A stretch of 64,000 nt of DNA, from assembly GCA_035624425.1 (NCBI GenBank), contig DASPRN010000036.1:32513-96512 (forward strand), written 5' to 3'. This DNA is from AC-32 sp035624425 (GTDB lineage Bacteria; Actinomycetota; Thermoleophilia; Gaiellales; Gaiellaceae). A program made the position numbers and the translations under genes. The notes beneath the pieces were generated by a model. That model ran no database searches and was not told the DNA's origin. It saw only the letters and a list, made by a program, of their open reading frames with translations. Position 1 is the first letter of the stretch; the number at the start of each line of letters is the position of its first letter. Shown one piece after another: positions 24,262 to 35,181 of this stretch.

Positions 24262-25959
24262 TCAGCCGTCGGTCCGGACGGCCGTCCGCACGGTCCACTC
24301 GCCCGGGTGGCGAAAGACCTCGTCGTGGAGCGGCGGGTTGCCCGTGACGCTGAACTCGAAGCTCCGGTCGAAGTAGTCGTAGATCTCCGAGTGGGTCGTG
24401 GTCTGGACGTCGAGCTCTTTGTACAGCCCGACCGAGAGCAGGTACGAGCCGTTCCCGAGCTGGAGCGGGCCCAGGTCGAGTCGGGCCTCGATCCGGTCGC
24501 CTTCGTCGAGCTCGAGCTCCAGACGCTCGCCGACGTGGCGCGTGACGATGATCGCGTCCTGCCGGAAGACGAGCGCCGCCGGAATCAGCGCGAACCGGCC
24601 GGAACCCTCGGCGACGGCGTCGACCACCACGCGGAGCGGCTCGCCGACGGTGAACAGCGCCCGCTCCCGGTCGTCGGTGTCCACGATCCGCACGCGCTCG
24701 ATCAGGATGCCGTGTGCGCCCGGCCAGCGGCTGAGGCCGACGGGGCCGTTCTCGTCGGTGGTGGCGGTGGCGCCGATCCGGAGCTCCTCGGTCCGCCATT
24801 CGGTCGTCGCCGGCAGCTCGATCCGCGTGAGCTCCGAACCGGAGCGCGAGAGGCTGGCAACGCGGCCCCCCGGGGCTCGGTAGGTCAGCTCGACCACGTA
24901 CTCCGACTGCGGATAGAAGAACCAGAGCGCGAACACGACGAGCCCTTCCGCGCCCGTCTGCACGCGGCGGAAGAAGCAGCCGCCGTCCTGGTCCGGGTGC
25001 TCCCAGGCGCCGCGCTCGAGCGGGAGGTAGCTCGACTCCGACTCGTCGCCGTCCTGCGGCCCGCCGACGAGCAGCTCGTCCTCCTGCTCGCCGTCGCGGC
25101 GGAGCACGATCCGCGTCACCTCGCACTCGCCGGTCACTGCGACCTCGAGCTCGTCGGTGTGCCCTTCCCGCTCGAACGCCTCGAACCCGCGCTTGCGGTT
25201 CTTCGCCCGTAGCCGCCGGTCCTCGAGCTCGCGGATGAACTTCTCGTAAGCCTTGACGACGTCCTGGCTCGGCCCCCGCATCACGACGCGCCCGCGATCG
25301 AGCCAGATCGTCTCCTCGCAGAAGCGTACGATCTGGTCCATCGCGTGCGAGACGATCAGGACGGCGGCGCCGCTCTCGACCAGGCCTCGCATCCGCGCCA
25401 CCGCTTTGCCGAAGAAGTAGGCGTCGCCTGCGCCGAGCACCTCGTCCACGATCAGGATCTCGGGCGTGATCGCGGTGGCGATCGCGAACGAGAGCCGGCT
25501 CCGCATGCCGAGCGAAAGCGTCTTCAGCGGCTGCTCCAGGAAGCGGCCGAGCTCGGTGAACTCCGCGATGTCGAGCTCGGCGGCGCGGATGTCGGCCGGA
25601 CCGAGCCCGAGCGCTTCGAGAGCGCCCCGAATGTTCTCGTAGCCCGTGAACTCCGGGTGGAGCCCGCCGTTCGCCTCGAAGAGCGCGTGCACCTCGCCGT
25701 TGACCTCGACCTCGCCCTCGGTCGGGCGCACGTTCTGCGTCACGAGCTTCAGCAGGGTCGACTTGCCCGCGCCGTTGCGGCCGATCATTCCGATCCGCTG
25801 CCCGGGGTGCAACTCGAGGTCGAAGCCGCGGACGGCCCAGAACTCGCGGTGCTTCATCAGCTGCGGCATTCCGACCGCGTCGAGCAGGATCCCGAAGGGC
25901 GAGGAGAACACCTTGTAGGCCTTGCCGACGCCGGTCATCCGGACGGCTGCCTCAGACAT
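24262..25959 (-). CDS. Polysaccharide ABC exporter ATPase with long C-terminal region (Wzt type)
   Basis: This 565-residue protein drives export of a polysaccharide chain. Residues 1-250 are an ABC ATPase: GRNGAGKS at about 60-67, LSLGMRSRLSFAIA as the signature region, ILIVDEVLGAGD as Walker B and an IVSHA switch histidine. A coiled linker (IRELEDRRLRAKNRKRGFEAFE) leads to about 300 residues of beta-rich sequence, probably two sandwich domains. In Wzt proteins such a domain binds the finished chain end. It overlaps the permease gene upstream by 8 bases. The other exporter ATPase at 46256 has a much shorter C-terminal part. Confidence 0.9.
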   Translation of the reverse strand: MSEAAVRMTGVGKAYKVFSSPFGILLDAVGMPQLMKHREFWAVRGFDLELHPGQRIGMIGRNGAGKSTLLKLVTQNVRPTEGEVEVNGEVHALFEANGGLHPEFTGYENIRGALEALGLGPADIRAAELDIAEFTELGRFLEQPLKTLSLGMRSRLSFAIATAITPEILIVDEVLGAGDAYFFGKAVARMRGLVESGAAVLIVSHAMDQIVRFCEETIWLDRGRVVMRGPSQDVVKAYEKFIRELEDRRLRAKNRKRGFEAFEREGHTDELEVAVTGECEVTRIVLRRDGEQEDELLVGGPQDGDESESSYLPLERGAWEHPDQDGGCFFRRVQTGAEGLVVFALWFFYPQSEYVVELTYRAPGGRVASLSRSGSELTRIELPATTEWRTEELRIGATATTDENGPVGLSRWPGAHGILIERVRIVDTDDRERALFTVGEPLRVVVDAVAEGSGRFALIPAALVFRQDAIIVTRHVGERLELELDEGDRIEARLDLGPLQLGNGSYLLSVGLYKELDVQTTTHSEIYDYFDRSFEFSVTGNPPLHDEVFRHPGEWTVRTAVRTDG

Positions 25960-26788
25960 AGTCCATCGCCACCCCTTTGGCCCAGACGAAGAAGCGGCTG
26001 CCGCCCAGGAAGAGCCCGCAGCCGGCGACCACCAGCGCGGCCCAGTGCCCTGGGCTGGGGCTCTCGCCGAGCACGAGGATCTTCTGGTAGGCGATCACGA
26101 ACCAGGCGAGCGGGTTGACGAAGATCAGGGCACGAACCGGCCCATGGAGCGCGCGCGTCGTGTAGGCGATTGGCGAGGCGACGAGCAGGACGAGGATCAC
26201 GATGGTGATCACGTACTGGATGTCGCGGGCCACGACCGTCGCCAGCGAGAGAAACCAGGCGACGCCGACGAGCGCCATCACCTGAAGCAGGATCACCGCG
26301 GGCAGGAGGACGAGGGGCCAGTCCGCGCGGCCGCTGGCGGCCGAGCCGATCACCACCGCCGACGTTCCGATCAGCAGCACGGGCAGCGTGGACAGCACGG
26401 CGCGCACCGGCGCGAGGTCGATCGGGAAAACGGTGTTCGTGAGCAGTGAGGGATCGTCGACCAGCGAGCCCGCGCCCTCCGTCAGCGCCTGCGCAGTCAT
26501 CAGGAAGGGCACGAGCCCGGCGAAGATGTAGAGGACGAAGGCCGTGGCGCCAAGTCCGGGCGCGCGGACCTTGTAGACCTCGAGATAGACGACGCCGTAG
26601 ACGGTGAGCAGGAGCGCGGGCGCGAGCACGACCCAGGAGACTCCCAGGATCGAGCCGGCGTAGCGGACGCGGATCTGGTTTCGCGTGCTCCGCCAGAGGA
26701 GCCTCCGGTGCGTGCGCAGGTAGCCCGCCGAGCCCCGCGGGGGCCGCTGGCGCCTCGCTCGCGCGGTCGTGGTGACTGCCGGTGCCAT
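25952..26788 (-). CDS. Polysaccharide ABC exporter permease (Wzm type, ABC-2)
   Basis: This permease of 278 residues from ATG 26788 has six hydrophobic segments and the ABC-2 pattern: LLWRSTRNQIRVRYAGSILGVSWVVLAPALLLTVYG at the start and VNPLAWFVIAYQKIL near the end. It forms the membrane channel for the polysaccharide moved by the ATPase encoded next. The frame stays open upstream to 26836, but a TAAGCT -10-like box at 26797-26802 lies between, so the shorter form is preferred. Confidence 0.9.
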   Translation of the reverse strand: MAPAVTTTARARRQRPPRGSAGYLRTHRRLLWRSTRNQIRVRYAGSILGVSWVVLAPALLLTVYGVVYLEVYKVRAPGLGATAFVLYIFAGLVPFLMTAQALTEGAGSLVDDPSLLTNTVFPIDLAPVRAVLSTLPVLLIGTSAVVIGSAASGRADWPLVLLPAVILLQVMALVGVAWFLSLATVVARDIQYVITIVILVLLVASPIAYTTRALHGPVRALIFVNPLAWFVIAYQKILVLGESPSPGHWAALVVAGCGLFLGGSRFFVWAKGVAMDYV

Positions 26789-26796
26789 GGCACTCA

Positions 26797-26842
26797 AGCT
26801 TAGATGCCCGTTTACCCGGCCCTTACGGGTCGCCACTATCCT
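26797..26842. promoter_or_regulatory. Divergent promoter region between the exporter operon and asnB
   Basis: On the minus strand TAAGCT (26802 to 26797) ends eight bases before the permease ATG at 26788. On the plus strand TATCCT (26837-26842) ends eight bases before the asnB-type ATG at 26851. Both fit the leaderless pattern. A possible -35 for the plus side, TTTACC at 26811-26816, has a rather long 20-base spacing. Confidence 0.5.
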
Positions 26843-26850
26843 GTGGCGCC

Positions 26851-28760
26851 ATGTGCGGGATCGGCGGTGCAGTGAGTCTTTCGCTCTCTCCGCTCCGGAA
26901 CGCCCAGGGCACGGTCGAGCTGATGAACGACCTGCTCCGGCACCGGGGCCCTGACGGCGAGGCGACGTGGGTGCACGACCACTCGGTCGTGGCCTTCGCG
27001 CACCGGCGGCTCGCGATCATCGACCTCGAGAGCGGCGACCAGCCGATGACCGACGGCGCCGGCAACTGGGTCACCCACAACGGCGAGATCTACAACTACA
27101 TCGAGCTTCGCGGGCTGCTCGGCAAGGACCGCTTCACGACCAGCTCCGACACCGAGGTGATCCTGCGCGCCTACCGCGAGTGGGGCGAGGGCTGCCTCGA
27201 CCGCCTGCGCGGGATGTTCTCGTTCGCGCTCTGGGACGAGGAGACGCAGACGCTCTTCGCCGCCCGCGACCGCTTCGGGATCAAGCCGCTCTACTACGCG
27301 GTCGTCGACGGCGTCCTCTACTTCGCCTCCGAGGTGAAGGCGCTGCTGCCGTTCCTCCCGAAGGTCGAGACCGACCTCGCCGGCCTCGCCGACTACCTGA
27401 CCTTCCAGTTCCCCCTCGCCGGCAAGACGCTCTTCGCCGGCGTCCACGAGCTGCTGCCCGGGCACTTCCTGCGCGTCCGCAACGGGAACGTCGAGACGAA
27501 GCGCTACTGGGAGGTCTACTTCGAGCCCGACTTTGACCACACCGGCGACTTCTACGAGCGGCGCGTCCAGGAGCTGCTGGCCGACTCGATCTCCTTCCAC
27601 CTGCGCGCCGACGTCCCGATCGGCTCGTACCTCTCCGGCGGCCTCGACTCGAGCATCATCGCCTCGCTCGCCTCGACCACCCATGGGCCCGGGATGCTCG
27701 GCTTCACAGGCCGCTTCGCGATGCCCGGCTACGACGAGAGCCGCTACGCCCGTAGCGTCGCCGAGGACCGCGGCTTCGAGCTGCACGAGGTAGAGATCGG
27801 CCCCGAGGACTTCGTCAAGCGGATCGGCGAGGTTGTCTACCATCTCGACTACCCGGTCGCCGGGCCCGGCTCGTTCCCGCAGTTCATGGTCTCGGAGCTC
27901 GCCGCGCAGCACCGGAAGGTCGTGCTCGGGGGACAGGGCGGCGACGAGATCTTCGGCGGCTACGTGCGCTACCTGATCGCCTACTTCGAGCAGTGCATCA
28001 AGGGCGCGATCGAGGGCACGATGCACTCCGGCAACTTCGTCGTCACCTACGAGTCGATCATCCCGAACCTGGAGACACTCCGCGAGTACAAGCCGCTGCT
28101 GCGCGAGTTCTGGCGCGACGGCCTCTTCGACGACCTCGACGCCCGATACTTCCGCCTGATCGACCGCGCGCCTGGCCTCGGCGACGAGATCGACTGGGCG
28201 CAGCTCGGCGAGTACTCGCCGTTCGAGACGTTCAGGCAAATCTTCCACGGCCCGAACGTCAAGAAGGAGTCGTACTTCGACAGCATGACCCACTTCGACT
28301 TCAAGACCCTCCTGCCAGCGCTGCTCCAGGTCGAGGACCGGGTGAGCATGGCGCACGGGCTCGAGTCGCGCGTGCCGCTGCTCGACCACCCCCTGGTCGA
28401 GCTGGCTGCGACGATGCCCGCCGACGTGAAGTTCAAGGACGGCCATCTCAAGCACGTGCTCAAGACCGCCTTCGACCAGGTGCTCCCCGAGCCGGTGCGC
28501 AACCGCCGCGACAAGATGGGCTTCCCGGTGCCGTTGCAGGAGTGGATGCGCGGCGGCCCGGTGCGCGAGTTCGTCGTCGACACGCTTTCCTCGGACGCGG
28601 CGCGCGGCCGCTCGCTGGTCGACAACTCGAAGGTGCTCGAGCGGCTCGACGAGGAGCCGCGGTTTGGCCGAAAGCTCTGGGGTTTGCTCTCGCTGGAGCT
28701 CTGGCAGCGCGCCTTCCACGACCGCGCCGACTCGTTCAAGAGGCTGGCGGAGACGGCGGC

Positions 28761-28764
<4 letters not shown>
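26851..28764 (+). CDS. asnB: Glutamine-hydrolysing asparagine synthase (AsnB type)
   Basis: This 637-residue enzyme has an N-terminal glutaminase domain that begins with the catalytic Cys2 (MCGIGGAVSL), with RRLAIIDLESGDQP and NGEIYNYIELR, and a C-terminal synthetase domain with the PP-loop SGGLDSS and GGDEIFGGY. It would make amides using glutamine and ATP. Inside a polysaccharide cluster it may be dedicated to amidating a sugar acid rather than aspartate, as proposed for other AsnB-like proteins in such loci (inference). ATG at 26851 is fixed by the need for Cys2. It overlaps the next epimerase gene as GTGA. Confidence 0.92.
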
Positions 28765-29710
<946 letters not shown>

Positions 29711-29714
<4 letters not shown>

Positions 29715-30742
29715 GCGCGCTCGTCGTCGGCGGCGCGGGGTTCGTCGGCGGCAATCTCGTCCGCGAGTTGCTCACCCGCGGCGAGGAGCGTGTGGTCGTG
29801 GTCGACAACTTCCTCTCGTCCGAGCCGGAGAACGTCCCCGAGGACCCGCGCGTCGAGCTGCGCGAGGGCTCGATTGCGGACGACGCGATCCTTGCCGGAA
29901 TCGACGACGAGTTCGACTACGTCTTCCATCTCGCCACCTACCACGGCAACCAGAGCTCGATCGCCGACCCGCTGGCCGACCACGAGCACAACCTACTCAC
30001 AACGCTGAAGCTGTTCGAGCACGTGAAGAGCTTCCAGCGGCTCGAGATGCTCGTCTACGCGGCCTCCGGCTGCACGCTCGCCCCGCACACCTACGGCGAG
30101 GCGGAGGCGGTTGTCGAGGACGGGCCGGTGCCCCTCGACCTCGACAGCCCGTACCAGATCTCGAAGGTCGTGGGCGAGTTCTACGCCGTCTACTACCACC
30201 GGATGCACGGCCTGCCGACGGTTCGGGCGCGCTTCCAGAACGTCTACGGGCCCGGCGAGATCCTCGGCGCCGGCCGCTGGCGCGGGACGCCGGCGACCGT
30301 CTGGCGCAACGTCACGCCGACCTTCGTCTACCGCGCGCTCAAAGGCCTGCCGCTCGAGCTCGACAACGAGGGCCGCGCCACGCGCGACTTCATCTACGTC
30401 GGCGACATCGTCGAAGGCCTGCTGGCCTGCGCCGAGCGGGGCGAGCCAGGAGACGTCTACAACCTGGCGAGCGGCGTCGAGACCACGGTCCGCGAGCTCG
30501 CCGAGTCGATCATCGAGGTGAGCGGCAGCTCCTCCGAGCTCGAGCTCGGCCCGCCGCGCGACTGGGACCGCTCGGGTCACCGCTTCGGCAGCACGGAGAA
30601 GGCGCGCCGGGAGCTCGGCTTCGAGGCGGGGGTCCCGCTCGACGAAGGTCTTCGGCACACCGTCGAGTGGACGCGCCAGAACCTCGAGACGATCGACGCG
30701 TGCATCGAGCGCCACGCGGCGCATATGGCAGCCCTCGCCTAG
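29711..30742 (+). CDS. NAD-dependent epimerase/dehydratase (extended SDR) 2
   Basis: This 343-residue enzyme has GGAGFVGGNLV for NAD, YAASGCTLAPH with the catalytic Ser region, and YQISKVVGEFYA with the Tyr-x3-Lys pair, then RARFQNVYGPGE. It is a sister family of the preceding SDR, not a recent copy. Two different SDR enzymes in tandem suggest two nucleotide-sugar steps. The last four bases CTAG also contain, on the other strand, the stop codon of the convergent GT2 gene. Confidence 0.86.
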
Positions 30743-31953
30743 TCCACGGCGCGCTGGCCGACGGCAACCGGCGCTTCCTGCGGCCGGGCCCGCTCCGCCT
30801 CTCTGGCGGCTCCGGCCTCGGTGGGGAGTGCGAGCACGCTGAGGAAGAACGACGCGAATGCGATCTGGACGCCCAGACCGGCGAGCGTCAGGCCGAGAAT
30901 CGCCAGATACTCGCGCGAGAGGGCGCCGAAGCCGTTTGTTGCCCAGTCGACGAAGATCCCTAGCAGGATCCCGAAGCCTGCGAGCGCGAGCGCACCCCCG
31001 AGGAGCAACCCGTGCTCGAGCCGCACGTGCTTCCACAGCGTTTGCAGCAGCCGGTCTTCGTCGCCCATGTAGAGAACTGCGTACGTTCGGGCGAAAACCC
31101 CCAGCTGCACGATCTGCGCGCCGACGAGAGTTGCCGTCGAGGCGACGATCATCGTGTGGATGTGGAGCGTCACGCCGAAGACCGTGATCGGCCCGCTGCT
31201 CATGGGCACCAGAATCAGCAGGCCCAGGAACAGGATGACGAGGCCCGGAATCAGGAACAGGAACGTCGCGCTGTGGATGAGCATGAACCGCAAGCTGCGC
31301 CAGCCGTCGCGCCAGGTGTGCAGCTTCGAGTCTCCGGCGCGGGCGTAGTAGTCGATCGGCACCTCGCCCATCGGCACGTTGCGCTTCGCGGCCTTGAGGC
31401 TCATCTCCAGCGCGAACTCCATGCCCGTCGCCTGGAGGCCGAGCCGCTGGGCTGTCGTGCGGTCGATCGCCCGCATGCCGCAGTACGCATCCGAGACCTT
31501 GAGTCCGAAGAACAGGTTCAGGATCCGGGTCAGGATCGGATTCCCGATCCAGCGGTGCATCCACGGCATGGCACCCTCGTGGATCGTGCCGCGGTAGCGG
31601 GAGCCGAGCACGAATTCCTTGCCGGCCTCGAGCTGCTCGAGGAATGGCTCGAGATCTCGGAAGTCGTACGTGCCGTCGGCGTCTCCCATGAAGATGTAGT
31701 GGCCGCGCGCCTCTTCGAGCCCGCGTAGGTAGGCGCTGCCGTAGCCCCGCCGTGACTCGTGGACGACGCGCGCGCCGGCTCGCTCCGCGCGCTCGACCGA
31801 GCGATCGGTGGACCCGTTGTCGACCACGAGCACTTCGCCGGTTCGCCCGCTGCGTTCAATTCCTTCCCACGCCCACCCGACGACCTCGGCGATCCCCGAC
31901 TCCTCGTTCAGGCACGGGATGACGACTGAGATCTCGAGGTCGTTGGCGCTCAC
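30739..31953 (-). CDS. Membrane GT2 glycosyltransferase (DPM1/GtrB-like)
   Basis: This 404-residue protein has a GT2 domain of about 230 residues (SVVIPCLNEESGIAEVV, VVDNGSTDRSVERAE, GDADGTYDF as the DxD region, GSRYRG, YCGMRAI) followed by four membrane helices (about 230-255, 260-285, 320-345 and 355-380). That is the plan of polyprenol-phosphate sugar synthases such as GtrB and Dpm1, which make lipid-linked sugars for GT-C enzymes. A GT-C candidate lies at 33043-35181 and could use its product. GTG at 31953 is preferred to TTG at 31974 because a TAGCCT box lies between them. Confidence 0.88.
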   Translation of the reverse strand: MSANDLEISVVIPCLNEESGIAEVVGWAWEGIERSGRTGEVLVVDNGSTDRSVERAERAGARVVHESRRGYGSAYLRGLEEARGHYIFMGDADGTYDFRDLEPFLEQLEAGKEFVLGSRYRGTIHEGAMPWMHRWIGNPILTRILNLFFGLKVSDAYCGMRAIDRTTAQRLGLQATGMEFALEMSLKAAKRNVPMGEVPIDYYARAGDSKLHTWRDGWRSLRFMLIHSATFLFLIPGLVILFLGLLILVPMSSGPITVFGVTLHIHTMIVASTATLVGAQIVQLGVFARTYAVLYMGDEDRLLQTLWKHVRLEHGLLLGGALALAGFGILLGIFVDWATNGFGALSREYLAILGLTLAGLGVQIAFASFFLSVLALPTEAGAAREAERARPQEAPVAVGQRAVD

Positions 31954-31964
31954 GGGCGGCGTCG

Positions 31965-32012
31965 AGGCTAACAAACGCCCTTGAAGAGCCTGTAAAGGCG
32001 CGCGGGTACGCT
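31965..32012. promoter_or_regulatory. Divergent promoter region between two GT2 genes
   Basis: On the minus strand TAGCCT (31970 to 31965) lies 11 bases before the GTG at 31953. On the plus strand TACGCT (32007-32012) ends nine bases before the ATG at 32022. Both match TANNNT. No clear -35 boxes were found. Confidence 0.4.
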
Positions 32013-32021
32013 CCGCCGGCG

Positions 32022-33032
32022 ATGGAGGTTTCGGTCGTGATCGTCACCTATCGCAGCGGGCGCATGCTCGGCCGCTGCCTCGACTCGCTGGAGCGGGACA
32101 CGAGCGCCGAGGCGGAGGTGATCGTGGTCGACAACGGCGCGGAGGGCGGCGAGATCGAGGAGGCGCGGGCGCGCGAGAAGGTCCAGGTCCTCGGCGACGG
32201 CACGAACCTCGGCTATGCGGCGGGCTCGAACCTGGGGGCGAGGCAGGCGAAGGGCGCCGTGCTCTTCTTCCTCAACCCGGACACCGTCGTCGAGCCGGGC
32301 ACGCTCGGCGCGCTCGTCAAGCGGCTCGAGGACGAGAGCATCGGGATCGCGATGCCGCGGCTTCGGCTGCTCGACGAGCCCGAGCTGCTCAACTCGCGCG
32401 GGGCGACGGTCCACCTGAGCGGGATGGGCTGGTCGGACGGCTTCCGCGCTCCGGCCGCGAGTGTCGACGGGCTCCTGGAGATCCCGTACGCAAACGGCTC
32501 GGTGCTCGCGATCAGGCGGCGGCTCTTCGAAGAGCTCGGCGGCTTCACCGAGAAGTACTTCATCTATCTCGAGGACCTCGAGCTCTGCTGGCGCGCCCGG
32601 ATGCGGGGCCTGCGGATCGTGCTCGACCCGGCGGGTGACGTCCTGCACGACTACGAGCACGGGCGCAACCCCACCAAGAACTACTTCATGGAGCGCAACC
32701 GGCTGATCTTCGTCGGCACTGCCTACTCGCTGCGGCTGCTGCTCCTGCTGGCCCCGGTGCTCGCCGCGGCCGAGGCCGGACTGCTGCTGGTCGCCCTTCG
32801 CGAGGGCTGGCTCGACGACAAGCTCAGGGGCTGGCGCTGGTGCGCGGGTCACGGCCGCTGGTTGCTGCGGCACCGGCGCAGGCTGCAGGCCGAGCGGACG
32901 GTCTCAGACGGCGAGCTCTCTCGCTACCTGACGCCGGTCGTCGACCCGAAGATGATCTCCGTGCCGGCCGCGATCCAGGTGGCGAACCGCCTCGTCGCCC
33001 GCTACTGGTCCATGTCCCGGCGGCTCCTGTGA
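32022..33032 (+). CDS. GT2-family glycosyltransferase (rhamnosyltransferase-like)
   Basis: This 336-residue GT-A enzyme shows VSVVIVTYRSGRMLGRCLDSL, VVDNGAEGG, NPDTVVEPG as the metal region, GSVLAIRRRLFEELGGF and the acidic YLEDLELCWRARMRG block, then HDYEHGRNPTKNYFMERNRL. This is the layout of rhamnosyltransferase-like GT2 proteins. A hydrophobic stretch at about residues 230-250 may attach it to the membrane. It is followed after 10 bases by the GT-C gene. Confidence 0.88.
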   Translation: MEVSVVIVTYRSGRMLGRCLDSLERDTSAEAEVIVVDNGAEGGEIEEARAREKVQVLGDGTNLGYAAGSNLGARQAKGAVLFFLNPDTVVEPGTLGALVKRLEDESIGIAMPRLRLLDEPELLNSRGATVHLSGMGWSDGFRAPAASVDGLLEIPYANGSVLAIRRRLFEELGGFTEKYFIYLEDLELCWRARMRGLRIVLDPAGDVLHDYEHGRNPTKNYFMERNRLIFVGTAYSLRLLLLLAPVLAAAEAGLLLVALREGWLDDKLRGWRWCAGHGRWLLRHRRRLQAERTVSDGELSRYLTPVVDPKMISVPAAIQVANRLVARYWSMSRRLL

Positions 33033-33042
33033 AACTGGCGCC

Positions 33043-35181
33043 GTGATCGACTCCGCGGCCGAGACGCGCCCCCCGGAGAGCGGGCTCCGCGCCCTGGCGG
33101 CTTCTCCGGCGGCGGCCCCGGTACTGGTCGGCGGCCTGATGGTCATCGCGTTCGTCGCCCGGGCACTCCTCGCCCGCTCGGTGCTCGCGCCGTGGGAGAT
33201 GCCCGACGAGCTCGAGTACGCCCTGATCTCGCGCAGCTTCGCCTCGACCGGGCACTACTTCTTCCGCGACCACGAGCAGCACCTGCGGACGATCTACCCG
33301 GCGCTGATCTCGCCGGCCTGGTGGGCCGGCTCCGTGCACACGGCCTACACGCTGATCAAGACCATCAACTCCGGCCTGATGACGCTCGGGGCGATCCCGG
33401 TCTACCTCTGGGGCCGGCGGCTGATGACGCCGCTCTGGGCAGTGGTGCCGGTGGTGCTCTACCTGGCGATGCCCGGCTTCATGTACACGGGCGAGATCCT
33501 GACCGAGAACGCCTTCGTGCCCGCCGCGGTGCTGGCGATGTTCGCGATCGCGGCGGCGCTGGAGCGGCCGACGCTCCTTCGCCAGGCGCTCGCTCTGGGC
33601 GCGATCGTGCTCGCGTCGGCGACGCGCCTCCAGGGGTTGATCTTCCTGATCGTGCTGCCGACGGCGATCCTGATCTCGCTTGGGCTCGACGCGGTCGCGA
33701 CGGCTCCCGGCGGCCGCCGCCGGGCAGCCACCGTCCGGTTGCGCAGCTTCCTGCCGACGATCGCGGTGCTTGTCGTGGGGCTGGTCGCCTACGCCGTGCT
33801 GAAGCTTGCGAGCAGCGGCTCTGTCTCGAACGGCCTCGGGACCTACCAGCAGCTTTCGAGCACTCACTACTCCCTGCGGCCGGCGCTGCGCTGGATCGTC
33901 TTCCACTTCGGAGAGCTCGGGTTCGCGGTCGGCGTGATCCCCGTCGCGGCCTTCATCGTCCTCTTCGGGCTCGCCTGCTGCCGCGCGACCGCGCCGGGCC
34001 CCGCGGAGCGGGCGTTCCTGGCGGTCGGCACCGCGTCGGCGCTCTGGATCATCGTTCAGGTCGGTACGTTCGCATCGCACTTCTCCGTGCGGATCGAGGA
34101 GCGCTACATGTTCAACCTCGAGCCGGTGTTCTTCATCGCCCTTGCCGCGTGGCTCGCCTGCGGCCTGCCGCGTCCACCAGCCTTGACCGCGGTCGCCGTG
34201 CTCGTCCCGGTCGCGCTTCTGCTGACCCTGCCCTTCGAGTCGTTCTTCACGCTGGCGCTCTTCAACGACACCTACGGCCTGATCCCGCTCTGGCGCCTCT
34301 CGGGGCGGCTTGCCGGCGGAGTCGCCGAGACACGGGCTCTCGTCGGCCTCGGGGCGCTCGTGGCCGGGCTGCTGTTCGTGGCGCTCCCGCGGTCCCCGGC
34401 GCGCTGGGTGCTCCCGGCTTCGGTCGCGCTCTTTCTGATCCTCTCGTCCGTCAGCGTCTTCGGGCAGCTCAAGCGGCTCTCGACGGCGACGCGCTACGCC
34501 GGCGGGCTGACCGGCAATCCGAGCTGGATCGACGACGCGGTCGGCCGCAACGCGCGGGTCGAGCTCCTCGACACCGCCGACCTTGCCGACCCGCACGTCC
34601 TCTGGCAGGCGGAGTTCTGGAACCGGAGCGTTCACCGGATCTTCGGCCTGACCGCGCAGGACCCGAGCATCCCGGACCTGACCGCCCAGATCGCGCCGAG
34701 CGGGCGGGTCGTCCCCGGGGTGCCCCCCGGCTCGGCAGACTATTCCCCGCGCTACGTGGCGAGCTCGGGCGGGTTGGCGATCGACGGGACGAAGCTCGCG
34801 TCGGCCGGCCAGCTCACGCTCTGGCGCGTGAACCCGCCGCTGCGGCTCCGCAGCGTCGCGTCGGGCGTGACGCCCGACGGCTGGACCGGCCCGACGGCCA
34901 CGTACACGCAGTACACCGCGCCTCCCGGGGCGCACTCGCTCGTCGTCGACCTGGCGCGAACGGGCCTCCCCGGGCTCCCTGACGCGCGCGTCGATGCGAC
35001 GGTCGGGAATCTGAAGCGGACGATCACCGTGCCCGGCGGCGGGCACGCCGTCCTCGAGCTGCCTCTGCGCCGGCTGCCGTTCACGCTGCAGCTCTCCGTG
35101 AGCCCGACCTTCTCGCCTTCGAAGTTCGGATCGCCGGACACGCGGACGCTCGGGGTCCAGGTCTCTTTCTCGACGCGCTAG
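33043..35181 (+). CDS. GT-C-type membrane glycosyltransferase (PMT/ArnT-like)
   Basis: This 712-residue protein has about 12 membrane helices from residue 28 to 470 and a soluble C-terminal domain of about 240 residues. Near the end of the first helix lies WEMPDELEY, an acidic loop motif like the catalytic DD/DE motif of GT-C enzymes that use polyprenyl-phosphate sugars. It would transfer a sugar on the outer face of the membrane. The GT2 gene at 30739 could supply the lipid-linked donor (inference). Its stop codon shares a CTAG with the convergent gene at 35178. Confidence 0.72.
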   Translation: MIDSAAETRPPESGLRALAASPAAAPVLVGGLMVIAFVARALLARSVLAPWEMPDELEYALISRSFASTGHYFFRDHEQHLRTIYPALISPAWWAGSVHTAYTLIKTINSGLMTLGAIPVYLWGRRLMTPLWAVVPVVLYLAMPGFMYTGEILTENAFVPAAVLAMFAIAAALERPTLLRQALALGAIVLASATRLQGLIFLIVLPTAILISLGLDAVATAPGGRRRAATVRLRSFLPTIAVLVVGLVAYAVLKLASSGSVSNGLGTYQQLSSTHYSLRPALRWIVFHFGELGFAVGVIPVAAFIVLFGLACCRATAPGPAERAFLAVGTASALWIIVQVGTFASHFSVRIEERYMFNLEPVFFIALAAWLACGLPRPPALTAVAVLVPVALLLTLPFESFFTLALFNDTYGLIPLWRLSGRLAGGVAETRALVGLGALVAGLLFVALPRSPARWVLPASVALFLILSSVSVFGQLKRLSTATRYAGGLTGNPSWIDDAVGRNARVELLDTADLADPHVLWQAEFWNRSVHRIFGLTAQDPSIPDLTAQIAPSGRVVPGVPPGSADYSPRYVASSGGLAIDGTKLASAGQLTLWRVNPPLRLRSVASGVTPDGWTGPTATYTQYTAPPGAHSLVVDLARTGLPGLPDARVDATVGNLKRTITVPGGGHAVLELPLRRLPFTLQLSVSPTFSPSKFGSPDTRTLGVQVSFSTR

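Noticed and set aside
26789..26836. Longer permease start (additional 16 residues)
   Set aside because: It would place a -10-like TAAGCT box inside the coding region, and the extra residues are not part of the usual permease N-terminus.
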